Source of the DNA: Rhizobium redzepovicii
Lineage (GTDB): Bacteria > Pseudomonadota > Alphaproteobacteria > Rhizobiales > Rhizobiaceae
Assembly: GCF_019793435.1 (NCBI RefSeq)
Contig: NZ_JAILYH010000009.1
Coordinates: 239,502-303,501, forward strand
DNA length: 64,000 nt
Reading direction: 5' to 3'
The notes beneath the pieces were generated by a model. It saw only the letters and a list, made by a program, of their open reading frames with translations. It was not told the DNA's origin and did no database searches. Shown here one piece after another: positions 40,809-48,730 of this stretch (the first letter of the stretch is position 1; each line of letters begins with the position of its first letter). Both the position numbers and the translations under genes were made by a program.

Positions 40809-41578
40809 CCTCGTCCGCCCTGCCGCGTACTCCTTCCTTCCGCCTCGACGGCAGAACTGCGCTTGTCGTTGGGGCATCGTCAGGCATCGGGCAGGCGGCC
40901 GCCATCGCCCTCGCGGAGGCCGGCGCTCAGGTCACGCTTGCAGCTCGTTCGATTGATAAACTCGAGTGGACCGTGGAAGCGTTGAGGGAGATCGGGTTCA
41001 ATTCGACCACACTGGCGATGGATGTTGAAGACGTAGAGTCCACCGAGCACGCCATCGAACATGCTCCGGCATTCGATATCCTCGTCAACAGCGCTGGCAT
41101 GGCTCGCCATGGTCCGGCGCTCGAAACCACGCTGTCGGACTTCGATACGGTGATGTGGATCAATGTGCGCGGCGCGTATTTTGTCACTCGCTCTGTTGCC
41201 CGCAAACTTGTTGCGGAAAAGCGCAGCGGTTCGCTGATCAACATTTCTTCGCAGATGGCGCATGTCGGCGGCATCGACCGTGCCGTTTACAGCGCGACGA
41301 AACATGCCGTCGAAGGCTTCACTAAGTCTATGGCGATCGAATGGGGCCGGCACGGCATCCGCGTGAACACGATCTGCCCTACATTCATCCGCACGCCATT
41401 GGCGGAGCAGACGTTGTCCAACCCGGAGCGGGTGCGCTGGATCGAGGAGAAGATCAAGCTCGGGCGCATAGGCGAACTCACGGACATCATGGGGCCAGTG
41501 ACGTTTCTTGCTTCTGACGCGGCAGCAATGATCACGGGGTCCGCACTTATGGTCGATGGCGGCTGGACCGCCGACTGA
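40805..41578 (+). CDS. SDR-family oxidoreductase
   Basis: Short-chain dehydrogenase, 257 aa. VVGASSGIGQ cofactor motif near residue 22, NSAG in DILVNSAGMARH, Ser in INISSQMAHVGG, YSATK catalytic pair, and C-terminal LMVDGGWTAD. It overlaps the HisD-like gene by 4 bp and lies 22 bp before pntA, so the dehydrogenases and the transhydrogenase are expressed together. Substrate unknown. Confidence 0.92.
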   Translation: MTSSALPRTPSFRLDGRTALVVGASSGIGQAAAIALAEAGAQVTLAARSIDKLEWTVEALREIGFNSTTLAMDVEDVESTEHAIEHAPAFDILVNSAGMARHGPALETTLSDFDTVMWINVRGAYFVTRSVARKLVAEKRSGSLINISSQMAHVGGIDRAVYSATKHAVEGFTKSMAIEWGRHGIRVNTICPTFIRTPLAEQTLSNPERVRWIEEKIKLGRIGELTDIMGPVTFLASDAAAMITGSALMVDGGWTAD

Positions 41579-41600
41579 ACACGTCAACAGGAATGAGCCG

Positions 41601-43187
41601 ATGAAGATTGCCACACCGCGTGAGGTGTTTGGGGGAGAAGCGCGCGTTGCGATGACACCAGATAGCGCCAAACAACTCCAGAAATTGGGATACCAATGCC
41701 TTGTGGAAACCGACGCCGGATTGGCCGCCGGGTTTTCGGACGATGCGTACCGAGCGGCGGGTGTGACGGTGGTTGCGACGCGCGAGGCTGTGTACGCGGG
41801 TGGCGATGTGATCGCCAAGGTGCGGCCGCCGGAGGCGGAGGAGGTGGCGCTGCTCTCGGCGGACAAGACGCTGATTTCGTTCTTCTACCCGGCACAGAAC
41901 AAGGATCTGCTGGAGCAGGCGCGGGCAAGCGGCGCGAGCGTGATCGCCATGGACATGGTGCCGCGCATCAGTCGAGCCCAGAAGATGGATGCGCTGTCAT
42001 CGATGGCCAATATTGCCGGCTATCGCGCGGTGATCGAGGCGGGCAGCAATTTCGGGCGGTTCTTCACCGGGCAGGTGACGGCAGCCGGCAAGGTGCCGCC
42101 GGCCAAGGTGCTGGTGATCGGTGCGGGTGTCGCAGGTCTGGCCGCCATCGGCACGGCGACGTCCTTGGGTGCCATCACCTATGCGTTCGACGTGCGCCCT
42201 GAAGTGGCCGAGCAGATCGAGAGCATGGGCGCCCAGTTCGTCTATCTCGACTTTACCGACGGTCAGGGGGCCGGCCAGCAGGATGGCGCCGCTACCGGCG
42301 GGTATGCCGCGCCGTCCTCGCCGAAATTCCGCGAGAAGCAACTGGCGAAGTTCCGCGAACTGGCGCCTGAGATCGACATTGTCATCACCACGGCGCTGAT
42401 CCCCGGCCGCGATGCACCGAAACTCTGGCTGGAAGACATGGTGGCGGCGATGAAGCCGGGCTCGGTCGTGGTCGACCTTGCGGCTGAACGCGGCGGCAAT
42501 TGCGACCTGACGGTGCCGGACCAAAAGATCGTCTCGCAAAACGGCGTCACCATCGTTGGCTATACAGACTTCCCGAGCCGCATGGCGGCGCAGGCCTCGA
42601 CGCTCTATGCGACGAACGTCCGCCACATGGTCTCCGACCTGACGCCGGGCAAGGACGGCGCCATCGTCCACAACATGGACGACGACGTCATTCGCGGTGC
42701 GACGGTGACGAAGGACGGCGCGATCACCTATCCCCCGCCGCCGCCCAAGATCCAGGCGATCGCGGCACAGACGCCGAAGGAGAAGGTCAGGGAACTGACG
42801 CTTGAGGAGAAGCGGGCGGCGGAGGTCAAGGCGTTCAAGGCGCAGACGAAGAGCCAGGGCATCCTGCTGTTCGTGGCGACCGCGCTGCTCTTGGTAGTGG
42901 GGGCGGTGGCACCGGCAAGCTTCATGAGCCATTTCGTGGTTTTCGTGCTCTCCTGCTTCATCGGCTTCCAGGTGATCTGGAATGTCAGCCACTCTCTCCA
43001 TACGCCGCTGATGGCGGTGACGAACGCCATCAGCGGCATCGTCATCCTCGGTGCGCTCCTGCAGGTCGGTTCAAACCACTGGATCGTGGTGACGCTGGCA
43101 GCACTTTCGGTGCTGGTCGCCACGATCAACTTTGTCGGCGGCTTCCTCGTGACGCGCCGCATGCTCGCCATGTTCCAGAAGTCCTGA
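41601..43187 (+). CDS. pntA: NAD(P) transhydrogenase subunit alpha
   Basis: Alpha subunit of the proton-translocating transhydrogenase, 528 aa, undivided as in E. coli PntA (many alphaproteobacteria split it). Domain I: KIATPREVFGGEARVAMTPD, then NIAGYRAVIEAGSNFGRFFT and the NAD-binding KVLVIGAGVAGLAAIGTATS, with VVDLAAERGGNCDLT. The C-terminal ~110 residues hold four hydrophobic helices (GILLFVATALLLVVGAVAPA etc.). It couples hydride transfer between NADH and NADP+ to the proton gradient. Location in a catabolic operon with NAD-linked dehydrogenases suggests cofactor balancing. pntB follows after 16 bp. Confidence 0.96.
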   Translation: MKIATPREVFGGEARVAMTPDSAKQLQKLGYQCLVETDAGLAAGFSDDAYRAAGVTVVATREAVYAGGDVIAKVRPPEAEEVALLSADKTLISFFYPAQNKDLLEQARASGASVIAMDMVPRISRAQKMDALSSMANIAGYRAVIEAGSNFGRFFTGQVTAAGKVPPAKVLVIGAGVAGLAAIGTATSLGAITYAFDVRPEVAEQIESMGAQFVYLDFTDGQGAGQQDGAATGGYAAPSSPKFREKQLAKFRELAPEIDIVITTALIPGRDAPKLWLEDMVAAMKPGSVVVDLAAERGGNCDLTVPDQKIVSQNGVTIVGYTDFPSRMAAQASTLYATNVRHMVSDLTPGKDGAIVHNMDDDVIRGATVTKDGAITYPPPPPKIQAIAAQTPKEKVRELTLEEKRAAEVKAFKAQTKSQGILLFVATALLLVVGAVAPASFMSHFVVFVLSCFIGFQVIWNVSHSLHTPLMAVTNAISGIVILGALLQVGSNHWIVVTLAALSVLVATINFVGGFLVTRRMLAMFQKS

Positions 43188-43203
43188 GGTAAAGGCCACA
43201 ATC

Positions 43204-44637
43204 ATGACCATCGGTATCGTTTCGGCCGCCTATATATCGGCTGCTGTCCTCTTCATCCTGTCGCTCGGCGGGCTCTCCGGCCAGGAAAGCGCCAAGCGCG
43301 CCGTCTGGTATGGCATTTTCGGCATGGCGCTGGCTGTGTTTGCCACTGTTTTCGGCCCCGGTGTCGGCAACTGGTTCATCATTCTCCTGATGATCGCCGG
43401 CGGTTCGGTGCTCGGATATTATGTCGCGAGCCGCGTGCAGATGACCGAGATGCCGCAGCTTGTCGCGGCGCTGCATTCCTTCGTCGGCCTTGCCGCCGTC
43501 TTCATCGGTTTCAACGCCCATATCGAGGCGGCCAACATTGCCGGCATGGACGAGGCGGCGCGCGCGGCGCTGTCCGGCTTTGCCGGCATTCTTGCGCACA
43601 AGACCCCGGTTGAGCTTGCCATCATGAAGGTCGAGGTGTTCCTCGGCGTGTTCATCGGTGCCGTCACTTTCACCGGTTCGGTCGTCGCCTTCGGCAAGCT
43701 GGCCGGCAAGGTCGACGGCAAGGCGAAGAAGCTGCCTGGCGGCCATTTCCTCAATGCCGCCGCCGCAGTCGGCTCGCTAATCCTGCTCATTCTGTATGCC
43801 AATGGCGCCGGCGCATGGACGCTGATCGCCATGACCCTTCTCGCCTTCTTCATCGGCTATCACCTGATCATGGGCATTGGCGGCGCCGACATGCCCGTCG
43901 TCGTGTCGATGCTGAACAGCTATTCCGGCTGGGCGGCCGCGGCGATCGGCTTCACGCTCGGCAACGATCTCCTGATCGTCACCGGCGCGCTGGTCGGCTC
44001 GTCGGGCGCGATCCTCTCCTACATCATGTGCAAGGCGATGAACCGCTCCTTCATCTCGGTCATCCTCGGCGGCTTCGGCGGTACGACGGGACCGGCGATG
44101 GAGATATCGGGCGAACAGATCGCCATCGATGCCCACGGTGTTGCCTCAGCCCTCAACGATGCCGACAGTGTCATCATCGTGCCGGGTTACGGCATGGCGG
44201 TGGCACAGGCGCAGCAGTCGGTCTCGGAACTGACCCGCAAGCTGCGTATCACCGGCAAGACCGTGCGTTTCGCCATCCACCCCGTCGCCGGTCGTCTCCC
44301 GGGCCACATGAACGTGCTGCTCGCCGAAGCCAAGGTGCCCTACGACATCGTGCTCGAAATGGACGAGATCAACGACGATTTCCCCAATACCGACGTCGTC
44401 ATCGTCATCGGCTCCAACGACATCGTCAACCCTGCCGCCCAGGAAGACCCGAACTCGCCCATCGCCGGCATGCCGGTGCTTGAGGTGTGGAAGGCCAAGC
44501 AGGTCTTCGTCTCCAAGCGCGGCCAGGGCACCGGCTATTCCGGTATCGAGAACCCGCTGTTCTACAAGGAGAACACCCGCATGTTCTACGGCGATGCAAA
44601 GAAAACTGTTGATCTCTTGCTACCCAACATCGCTTGA
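43204..44637 (+). CDS. pntB: NAD(P) transhydrogenase subunit beta
   Basis: Membrane and NADP(H)-binding subunit, 477 aa. The N-terminal ~270 residues form about nine helices (GIVSAAYISAAVLFILSLGG, MPVVVSMLNSYSGWAAAAIG). The C-terminal domain III has the NADP-binding VIIVPGYGMAVAQAQQSVSE, FAIHPVAGRLPGHMNVLLAE, VIVIGSNDIVNPAAQEDPNS and the terminal FYGDAKKTVDLL. Complete and intact, forming a functional pair with pntA. Confidence 0.97.
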   Translation: MTIGIVSAAYISAAVLFILSLGGLSGQESAKRAVWYGIFGMALAVFATVFGPGVGNWFIILLMIAGGSVLGYYVASRVQMTEMPQLVAALHSFVGLAAVFIGFNAHIEAANIAGMDEAARAALSGFAGILAHKTPVELAIMKVEVFLGVFIGAVTFTGSVVAFGKLAGKVDGKAKKLPGGHFLNAAAAVGSLILLILYANGAGAWTLIAMTLLAFFIGYHLIMGIGGADMPVVVSMLNSYSGWAAAAIGFTLGNDLLIVTGALVGSSGAILSYIMCKAMNRSFISVILGGFGGTTGPAMEISGEQIAIDAHGVASALNDADSVIIVPGYGMAVAQAQQSVSELTRKLRITGKTVRFAIHPVAGRLPGHMNVLLAEAKVPYDIVLEMDEINDDFPNTDVVIVIGSNDIVNPAAQEDPNSPIAGMPVLEVWKAKQVFVSKRGQGTGYSGIENPLFYKENTRMFYGDAKKTVDLLLPNIA

Positions 44638-44655
44638 CATTACAAGGAAGGTCCA

Positions 44656-44802
44656 ATGAATGGCCCAGCCATCGTGTCTTCGGATCTCAAAAGAGACGGC
44701 TGCCCCGTTAACGAGCACAGACGCTCTGTTTTAATTCAATTGGGTTCGGTTGCCTTGCGTGCAGTCGATCCTCTCTCGACAAGCGGAGCTCGTATCAGAT
44801 GA
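44656..44802 (+). pseudogene. Possible 5' remnant of a gene downstream of pntB
   Basis: ATG 44656 with AAGGAAGG upstream opens a 48-codon frame (MNGPAIVSSDLKRDGCPVNE at the start) that continues antisense into the LacI-2 gene and stops. The good ribosome site 19 bp after pntB suggests that a further operon gene once followed and was cut off by insertion of the LacI-2 block. It could also be chance. Confidence 0.3.
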
Positions 44803-45845
44803 AGCGAATTTCCAGCGAGGTGCTCTCCGTCAACCATGCGCGCAAGTTGGTCCATCGCCCGGCCAATCATTGCATCACCATCCTGTCGGATTGTCGTCAG
44901 GTCGAAACTTGGCCACGCCGCAGCCGGGATATCATCAAACCCAGCGACGATCACGTCGTCGGGAACTGACAACCCCAAGGCTTTGACCGCCTCCATTGCA
45001 CCGATAGCCATCAAATCGTTGGCGCAGAATATGGCGTCAGGTGGCTTGCGCGAGGAGAGTAGTTTCTTAGCTGCTTCGAAGGCCTCGTCGTGTCGGAAAT
45101 CTCCATAAGCCACAGCAACATCGTTGATGCCGTTTTGCCTAAGGCCACTCAAATACCCAGCAAACCGATCCTCGCTGGCGAGGTTACCTTTCTTACCTCC
45201 GATGTAGGCGAAACGCCGTGCTCCACGCTTGATGAAAAGGGCTGCGATCTGACGTCCGCCCTCGACATTATCACTGCAGATGGATGCTACCCATTCATTG
45301 GAGAGCTTGTTATTAAACAAGACCACAGGCGTATGCATTTTGGCGCAACGCTCAGCTGCCTCTGGCGAAACGATCGACAGCGCTGAGACAATTCCGTCAA
45401 CTCGATAGCTCAAAATGTCGGGAACGATTTCATCAATGTACTCTCCGTGGTTTACCGAGAAAAGCATCACGTTTGAGCCAGATTTTTGAATTGCATGCGA
45501 AAGCTTCTCCACCACTCCGGCATAAAAGGGATTGTAGAGTCCGCCGCTTACGATCGCGATCAAAGAAGATTTATGCGTCAACATGATCCTAGGGATCATA
45601 CTTGGTCCGTAACCCAGTTCCTCAGCTGCTTTTATGACCTTTTCTCGTGTCTTCGCAGAAACGCTGGCGCCCGCCGTGAAGGCACGAGAAACCGCTGACT
45701 GGGAAACTCCGGCAAGACGGGCAACGTCTATCGACGAGGCATATTTCTTTCGAACGGCAGTGGTGTCCGGATCGTTCGGATTACGCTTTTTCAACCTGCA
45801 CCCCATCTGCACGCACATATCGGCGCTTTTCTGTGAAGATACCAT
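44736..45845 (-). CDS. LacI-family transcriptional regulator (LacI-2)
   Basis: 369 aa. Helix-turn-helix SIDVARLAGVSQSAVSRAFT and hinge KTREKVIKAAEELGYGPSMI, preceded by about 38 unusual residues (contains CVQMGCRLKKRNPNDPD), so an internal start is possible. Ligand domain: IAIVSGGLYNPFYAGVVEKL, VVLFNNKLSNEWVASICSDN, FAYIGGKKGNLASEDRFAGY, DAIFCANDLMAIGAMEAVKA and VAGFDDIPAAAWPSF. Divergent from the IolE-like gene. Its promoter spacer contains TTGCATTGCTATGCAA (45892-45907), the best candidate for its own operator, and the same motif recurs at other island promoters. Codon use appears less GC-rich than in its neighbours. Confidence 0.93.
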   Translation of the reverse strand: MVSSQKSADMCVQMGCRLKKRNPNDPDTTAVRKKYASSIDVARLAGVSQSAVSRAFTAGASVSAKTREKVIKAAEELGYGPSMIPRIMLTHKSSLIAIVSGGLYNPFYAGVVEKLSHAIQKSGSNVMLFSVNHGEYIDEIVPDILSYRVDGIVSALSIVSPEAAERCAKMHTPVVLFNNKLSNEWVASICSDNVEGGRQIAALFIKRGARRFAYIGGKKGNLASEDRFAGYLSGLRQNGINDVAVAYGDFRHDEAFEAAKKLLSSRKPPDAIFCANDLMAIGAMEAVKALGLSVPDDVIVAGFDDIPAAAWPSFDLTTIRQDGDAMIGRAMDQLARMVDGEHLAGNSLHLIRAPLVERGSTARKATEPN

Positions 45846-45891
45846 AGCCCGGGAAAAATCCTAGCGGCCTTTGAAAAGCTATTCACAAATA

Positions 45892-45907
45892 TTGCATTGC
45901 TATGCAA
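45892..45907. promoter_or_regulatory. Operator (TGCAWWGCTATGCA) between LacI-2 and the IolE-like operon
   Basis: TTGCATTGCTATGCAA: perfect 6-bp arms TTGCAT/ATGCAA around TGCT. Located 46 bp upstream of the LacI-2 start and 58 bp upstream of the IolE-like ATG. Confidence 0.75.
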
Positions 45908-45965
45908 AGAACGGTATTGACCATGAGAGCCAGCGGCAAAGTCGCTGGAAAACGGAGGATTTACA

Positions 45966-46853
45966 ATGCATGTGAAACTTGCAAACGCCCCGGTGTCCTG
46001 GGGCGTCGACTATGCCAACGACCCGAAGAACCCGCCATGGCAGAAGGTCATGGACGAGATCGCCGAGGCTGGCTATAGCCACACGGAGCTCGGCCCCTAC
46101 GGCTTCTACCCGACCGACCCCAAAAAGCTGGCGAGCGAGTTTCAGAGCCGCGGGCTGACTGTCGCCGCCGGCTTCGTCTTCCAGGTTCTACATGATCCCG
46201 CGAAGACGGACGCTGTGCTCGAAAACGCCGCGCGGACAGTCGAGCTGCTGTCGGCCGTGGGCGGGCGCTACCTCGTCACCATCGATCATATCTCCGAGGA
46301 GCGGATGGCGACGGCGGGTCGGCGCGACCTCGCCAAGAAGCTGAGCGAGAGCCAGTTCGAACATATGATCGGCCTTATCGACCGCATCGCCGATATCGCC
46401 CTCGCTGCTGGCGTCAAACCGGTGATCCATCAACATGCAGGCTGCTACATCGAGTTTGAGGACGAGATCGAAGGTGTCCTGCAGCGGCTCGATCCCGAGC
46501 GCGTCGGCATCTGCATCGACACGGGTCACATGGCCTATGCTGGCATTGATCCCGTCGCCTTTTACGAGCGGCACGCCAAGCGCGTGCAGTATTTCCATTT
46601 CAAGGATATCGACTGCGACGTCCACAAGCGCGTTCTGGCGGAAAAGATCCCGTTCCTCACGGCCGTCGAGCACAATATCTTCTGCCCGATGGGTGCAGGT
46701 GTGGTCGATTGGGAACAACTGGCCAAGGCCCTTAAGACTCACGGCTATGACGGTGCGGCCAATATCGAACAGGATATCGATCCGACGATCTCCTTCGATC
46801 CGCTGGGCGACGCGCGAAAGAGCCTCGCCTATCTTAAGTCGGTGGGGTTCTGA
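45966..46853 (+). CDS. Sugar phosphate isomerase/epimerase family protein, IolE-like
   Basis: 295 aa TIM-barrel protein of the AP endonuclease 2-like family that includes inosose dehydratase (IolE) and isomerase (IolI). N-terminus KLANAPVSWGVDYANDPKNP, then YSHTELGPYGFYPTDP (Glu metal ligand), VKPVIHQHAGCYIE (His ligands), VGICIDTGHMAYAG (Asp/His ligands), YFHFKDIDCDVH and AANIEQDIDPT (final Glu). All expected metal ligands are present. GGAGG-type site AACGGAGG upstream. First gene under the LacI-2 operator. Likely acts on a keto-inositol (inosose) or a related keto-polyol. Confidence 0.88.
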   Translation: MHVKLANAPVSWGVDYANDPKNPPWQKVMDEIAEAGYSHTELGPYGFYPTDPKKLASEFQSRGLTVAAGFVFQVLHDPAKTDAVLENAARTVELLSAVGGRYLVTIDHISEERMATAGRRDLAKKLSESQFEHMIGLIDRIADIALAAGVKPVIHQHAGCYIEFEDEIEGVLQRLDPERVGICIDTGHMAYAGIDPVAFYERHAKRVQYFHFKDIDCDVHKRVLAEKIPFLTAVEHNIFCPMGAGVVDWEQLAKALKTHGYDGAANIEQDIDPTISFDPLGDARKSLAYLKSVGF

Positions 46854-46914
46854 GCAATCTGCGGGCGGCCTCGGGCCGCCCTCTGGCGCTCGTTTCTGAA
46901 GGATAGGGCCTACT

Positions 46915-47808
46915 ATGAGCAAGAGACTGAAAATATATGCAGTCACCCATGATATCCTGGGCGACGTTTTCTGGGAGGTGTTCCGCCGCGGCTTGCTGGA
47001 TGCCGCCGCGCGGTTCGATGTCGATGTCGAGCACCTGCGCCCCGGCAAATTTTCGCCTGAAATACAGGCCGGCCTGATCGACGGCGCACGCCATGCCCGC
47101 CCCGACGGGATCATCTCGACGGTGCCGGACGTAGCCGCCGTGGAAGGCGCTTTGAAGGCTACCATTGCGGATGGCATCCCGGTCATCTGCGTCAACGCGA
47201 AGGATGGCCGGCCGGAAGGGGAGCGTATCCCGTACCTGTTCTACATCGGCGGTGACGACTTCAACGCCGGGGAACTCGCCGGCCGCTATCTACTGGAGCA
47301 TGTAAAGCCGCGTGCGGCGATGTGTGTCGATCACTATCTCTATGAGCATATCTGCCATAGCGACCGCTGGCACGGCTTCAAGAGCGCATTCGACAAGGCC
47401 GGCGTGCCGGCGGAGCGGCTGCGTGTTCCGGGCGGCGAGTCCGAGGCGTGCGCCAGGGCTGTGGCAGAATACATGGAAAATCATCCGGACGTGGACGCTG
47501 TTCTCACTCTCGGTCCTCCCGGGGCGCAGGCGGTCCTCGACGCTGAAGCCCTGGTCGGCGCCGGGCGGACCTGGAAACACCTGACCTTCGATGTTGCCCA
47601 ACTCCAGCTCGACGGCATCCGCTCTGGCCGGATCATGGCGACGATCGACAGCCAGCAATATCTGCAGGGCTTCCTCGCGGTGCAGCATATGTGGATGCAC
47701 AAAACCCAGGGCTTCACCCTTGCCGCCGATATCTATACCGGCCCCGCCATCGTCGACCTGTCGAATATCGATGAAGCCGAGCAGGGCGTCAAGGCCGGCA
47801 CGCGATAG
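46915..47808 (+). CDS. Periplasmic-binding-protein-like domain without signal peptide
   Basis: 297 aa Peripla_BP_4-type sugar-binding fold: IYAVTHDILGDVFWEVFRRG, DGIISTVPDVAAVEGALKA, FYIGGDDFNAGELAGRYLLE, DAVLTLGPPGAQAVLDAEAL and RIMATIDSQQYLQGFLAVQH. The start MSKRLKIYAV has no signal peptide, and the chain has no helix-turn-helix, so it looks like a cytosolic ligand-binding protein. A longer N-terminus is excluded by the short gap to the IolE-like stop. No ABC transporter genes adjoin it. It could be a cytoplasmic sensor or carrier, or a binding protein exported by another route; unknown. Confidence 0.85.
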   Translation: MSKRLKIYAVTHDILGDVFWEVFRRGLLDAAARFDVDVEHLRPGKFSPEIQAGLIDGARHARPDGIISTVPDVAAVEGALKATIADGIPVICVNAKDGRPEGERIPYLFYIGGDDFNAGELAGRYLLEHVKPRAAMCVDHYLYEHICHSDRWHGFKSAFDKAGVPAERLRVPGGESEACARAVAEYMENHPDVDAVLTLGPPGAQAVLDAEALVGAGRTWKHLTFDVAQLQLDGIRSGRIMATIDSQQYLQGFLAVQHMWMHKTQGFTLAADIYTGPAIVDLSNIDEAEQGVKAGTR

Positions 47809-47848
47809 AGACAAAACCCGGGCGGTTCGCACCGCCCGGGTTTTGTCT
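47809..47848. terminator. Bidirectional terminator with 18-bp stem
   Basis: Perfect 18-bp stem (47809-47826 / 47831-47848) with loop TCGC. AAAA on one side and TTTT on the other lie within the stem, so it works in both directions. It starts right after the plus-strand stop (47806-47808) and overlaps the stop of the convergent SMP-30 gene. Confidence 0.88.
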
Positions 47849-48719
47849 ATTGGAAGAGATGCGGTAGAAGTCCTCGCACGCCCGGTTCCACTACGAAGAG
47901 ATCGCCGGAATGGGGCTGGGATTTTCGCCCGTCTTCGTCCAGAAGCCGCTTCGTCGTGATGATCACCAGATGCCGCAGATCAGGGCCTGCGAAGACGCAT
48001 GACGTCACCTGCGTCGCCGGCAGGACGATCTTGCCAACTCGCTTGCCCTCCGCCGAGAAGTGGTGCACGGCTCCGCCGCCGAACTCGGCGATCCACAGGC
48101 CGCCCTCCGCATCGACCGCGACGCCATCGGGAATGCCGGTGAAGTTACGGACGTCGATAAAGACTTCGCGATTGCCGATCGCTCCGGTGCCGGCGTCGTA
48201 CCGGAAGCGCCAGACCTGCTTGGTGACGCTGTCTGAAAAGACCATGTGCCTTCCATCCGGCAGCCAGGCTATCGTGTTCGGCACGCTGATCTGCGTCAGG
48301 ACCTCGCTGACCGAACCGTCCTTTTCCAGCCGGTAGAGGCAGCCTGTCGGAAAGCGGCCGAGCGTCGAGATGGAGCCGACCCAGAACCGGCCCTCAGGAT
48401 CACATTTGCCTTCGTTCAGCCGATGGTCGGGTTTATCCGGTTCCGGGTCGATGATGAATTCGACCGTGCCCGACTCGGGGTCTATCCAATGGATTCCGTT
48501 CTGAAGGCCCGCGATCAGCCGGCCGTCCTGCGCCAGTGCCATTGCCCCGCCGAGTGCCGGAAGCTCCAGCACCCGGTCTTCGCCCATGCTCCAGTCATAT
48601 GCGTGGAGCTTCTTACCGGTGATATCCATAAAGAAGAGCACACCCCGGTCCGGGTCCCAGACCGGGCACTCCCCAAGTTCCGTTTGCGCGGCCAGCAACA
48701 GCTTCGGTTCGAGGTTCAT
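47847..48719 (-). CDS. SMP-30/gluconolactonase-family lactonase
   Basis: 290 aa six-bladed beta-propeller. Metal ligand Glu in ELGECPVWDPDRG, DHRLNEGKCDPEGRFWVGS (Asn, family signature), VPNTIAWLPDGRHMVFSDS and NFTGIPDGVAVDAEGGLWIA (Asp). Hydrolyses sugar lactones, fitting oxidation of a cyclic sugar or polyol upstream in the pathway. ATG 48719 is chosen for GAGGAG 7 bp upstream; an ATG two codons earlier is too close to that site. It follows iolD by 11 bp in the same operon. Confidence 0.93.
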   Translation of the reverse strand: MNLEPKLLLAAQTELGECPVWDPDRGVLFFMDITGKKLHAYDWSMGEDRVLELPALGGAMALAQDGRLIAGLQNGIHWIDPESGTVEFIIDPEPDKPDHRLNEGKCDPEGRFWVGSISTLGRFPTGCLYRLEKDGSVSEVLTQISVPNTIAWLPDGRHMVFSDSVTKQVWRFRYDAGTGAIGNREVFIDVRNFTGIPDGVAVDAEGGLWIAEFGGGAVHHFSAEGKRVGKIVLPATQVTSCVFAGPDLRHLVIITTKRLLDEDGRKSQPHSGDLFVVEPGVRGLLPHLFQ

Positions 48720-48730
48720 TGGCATGCTCC

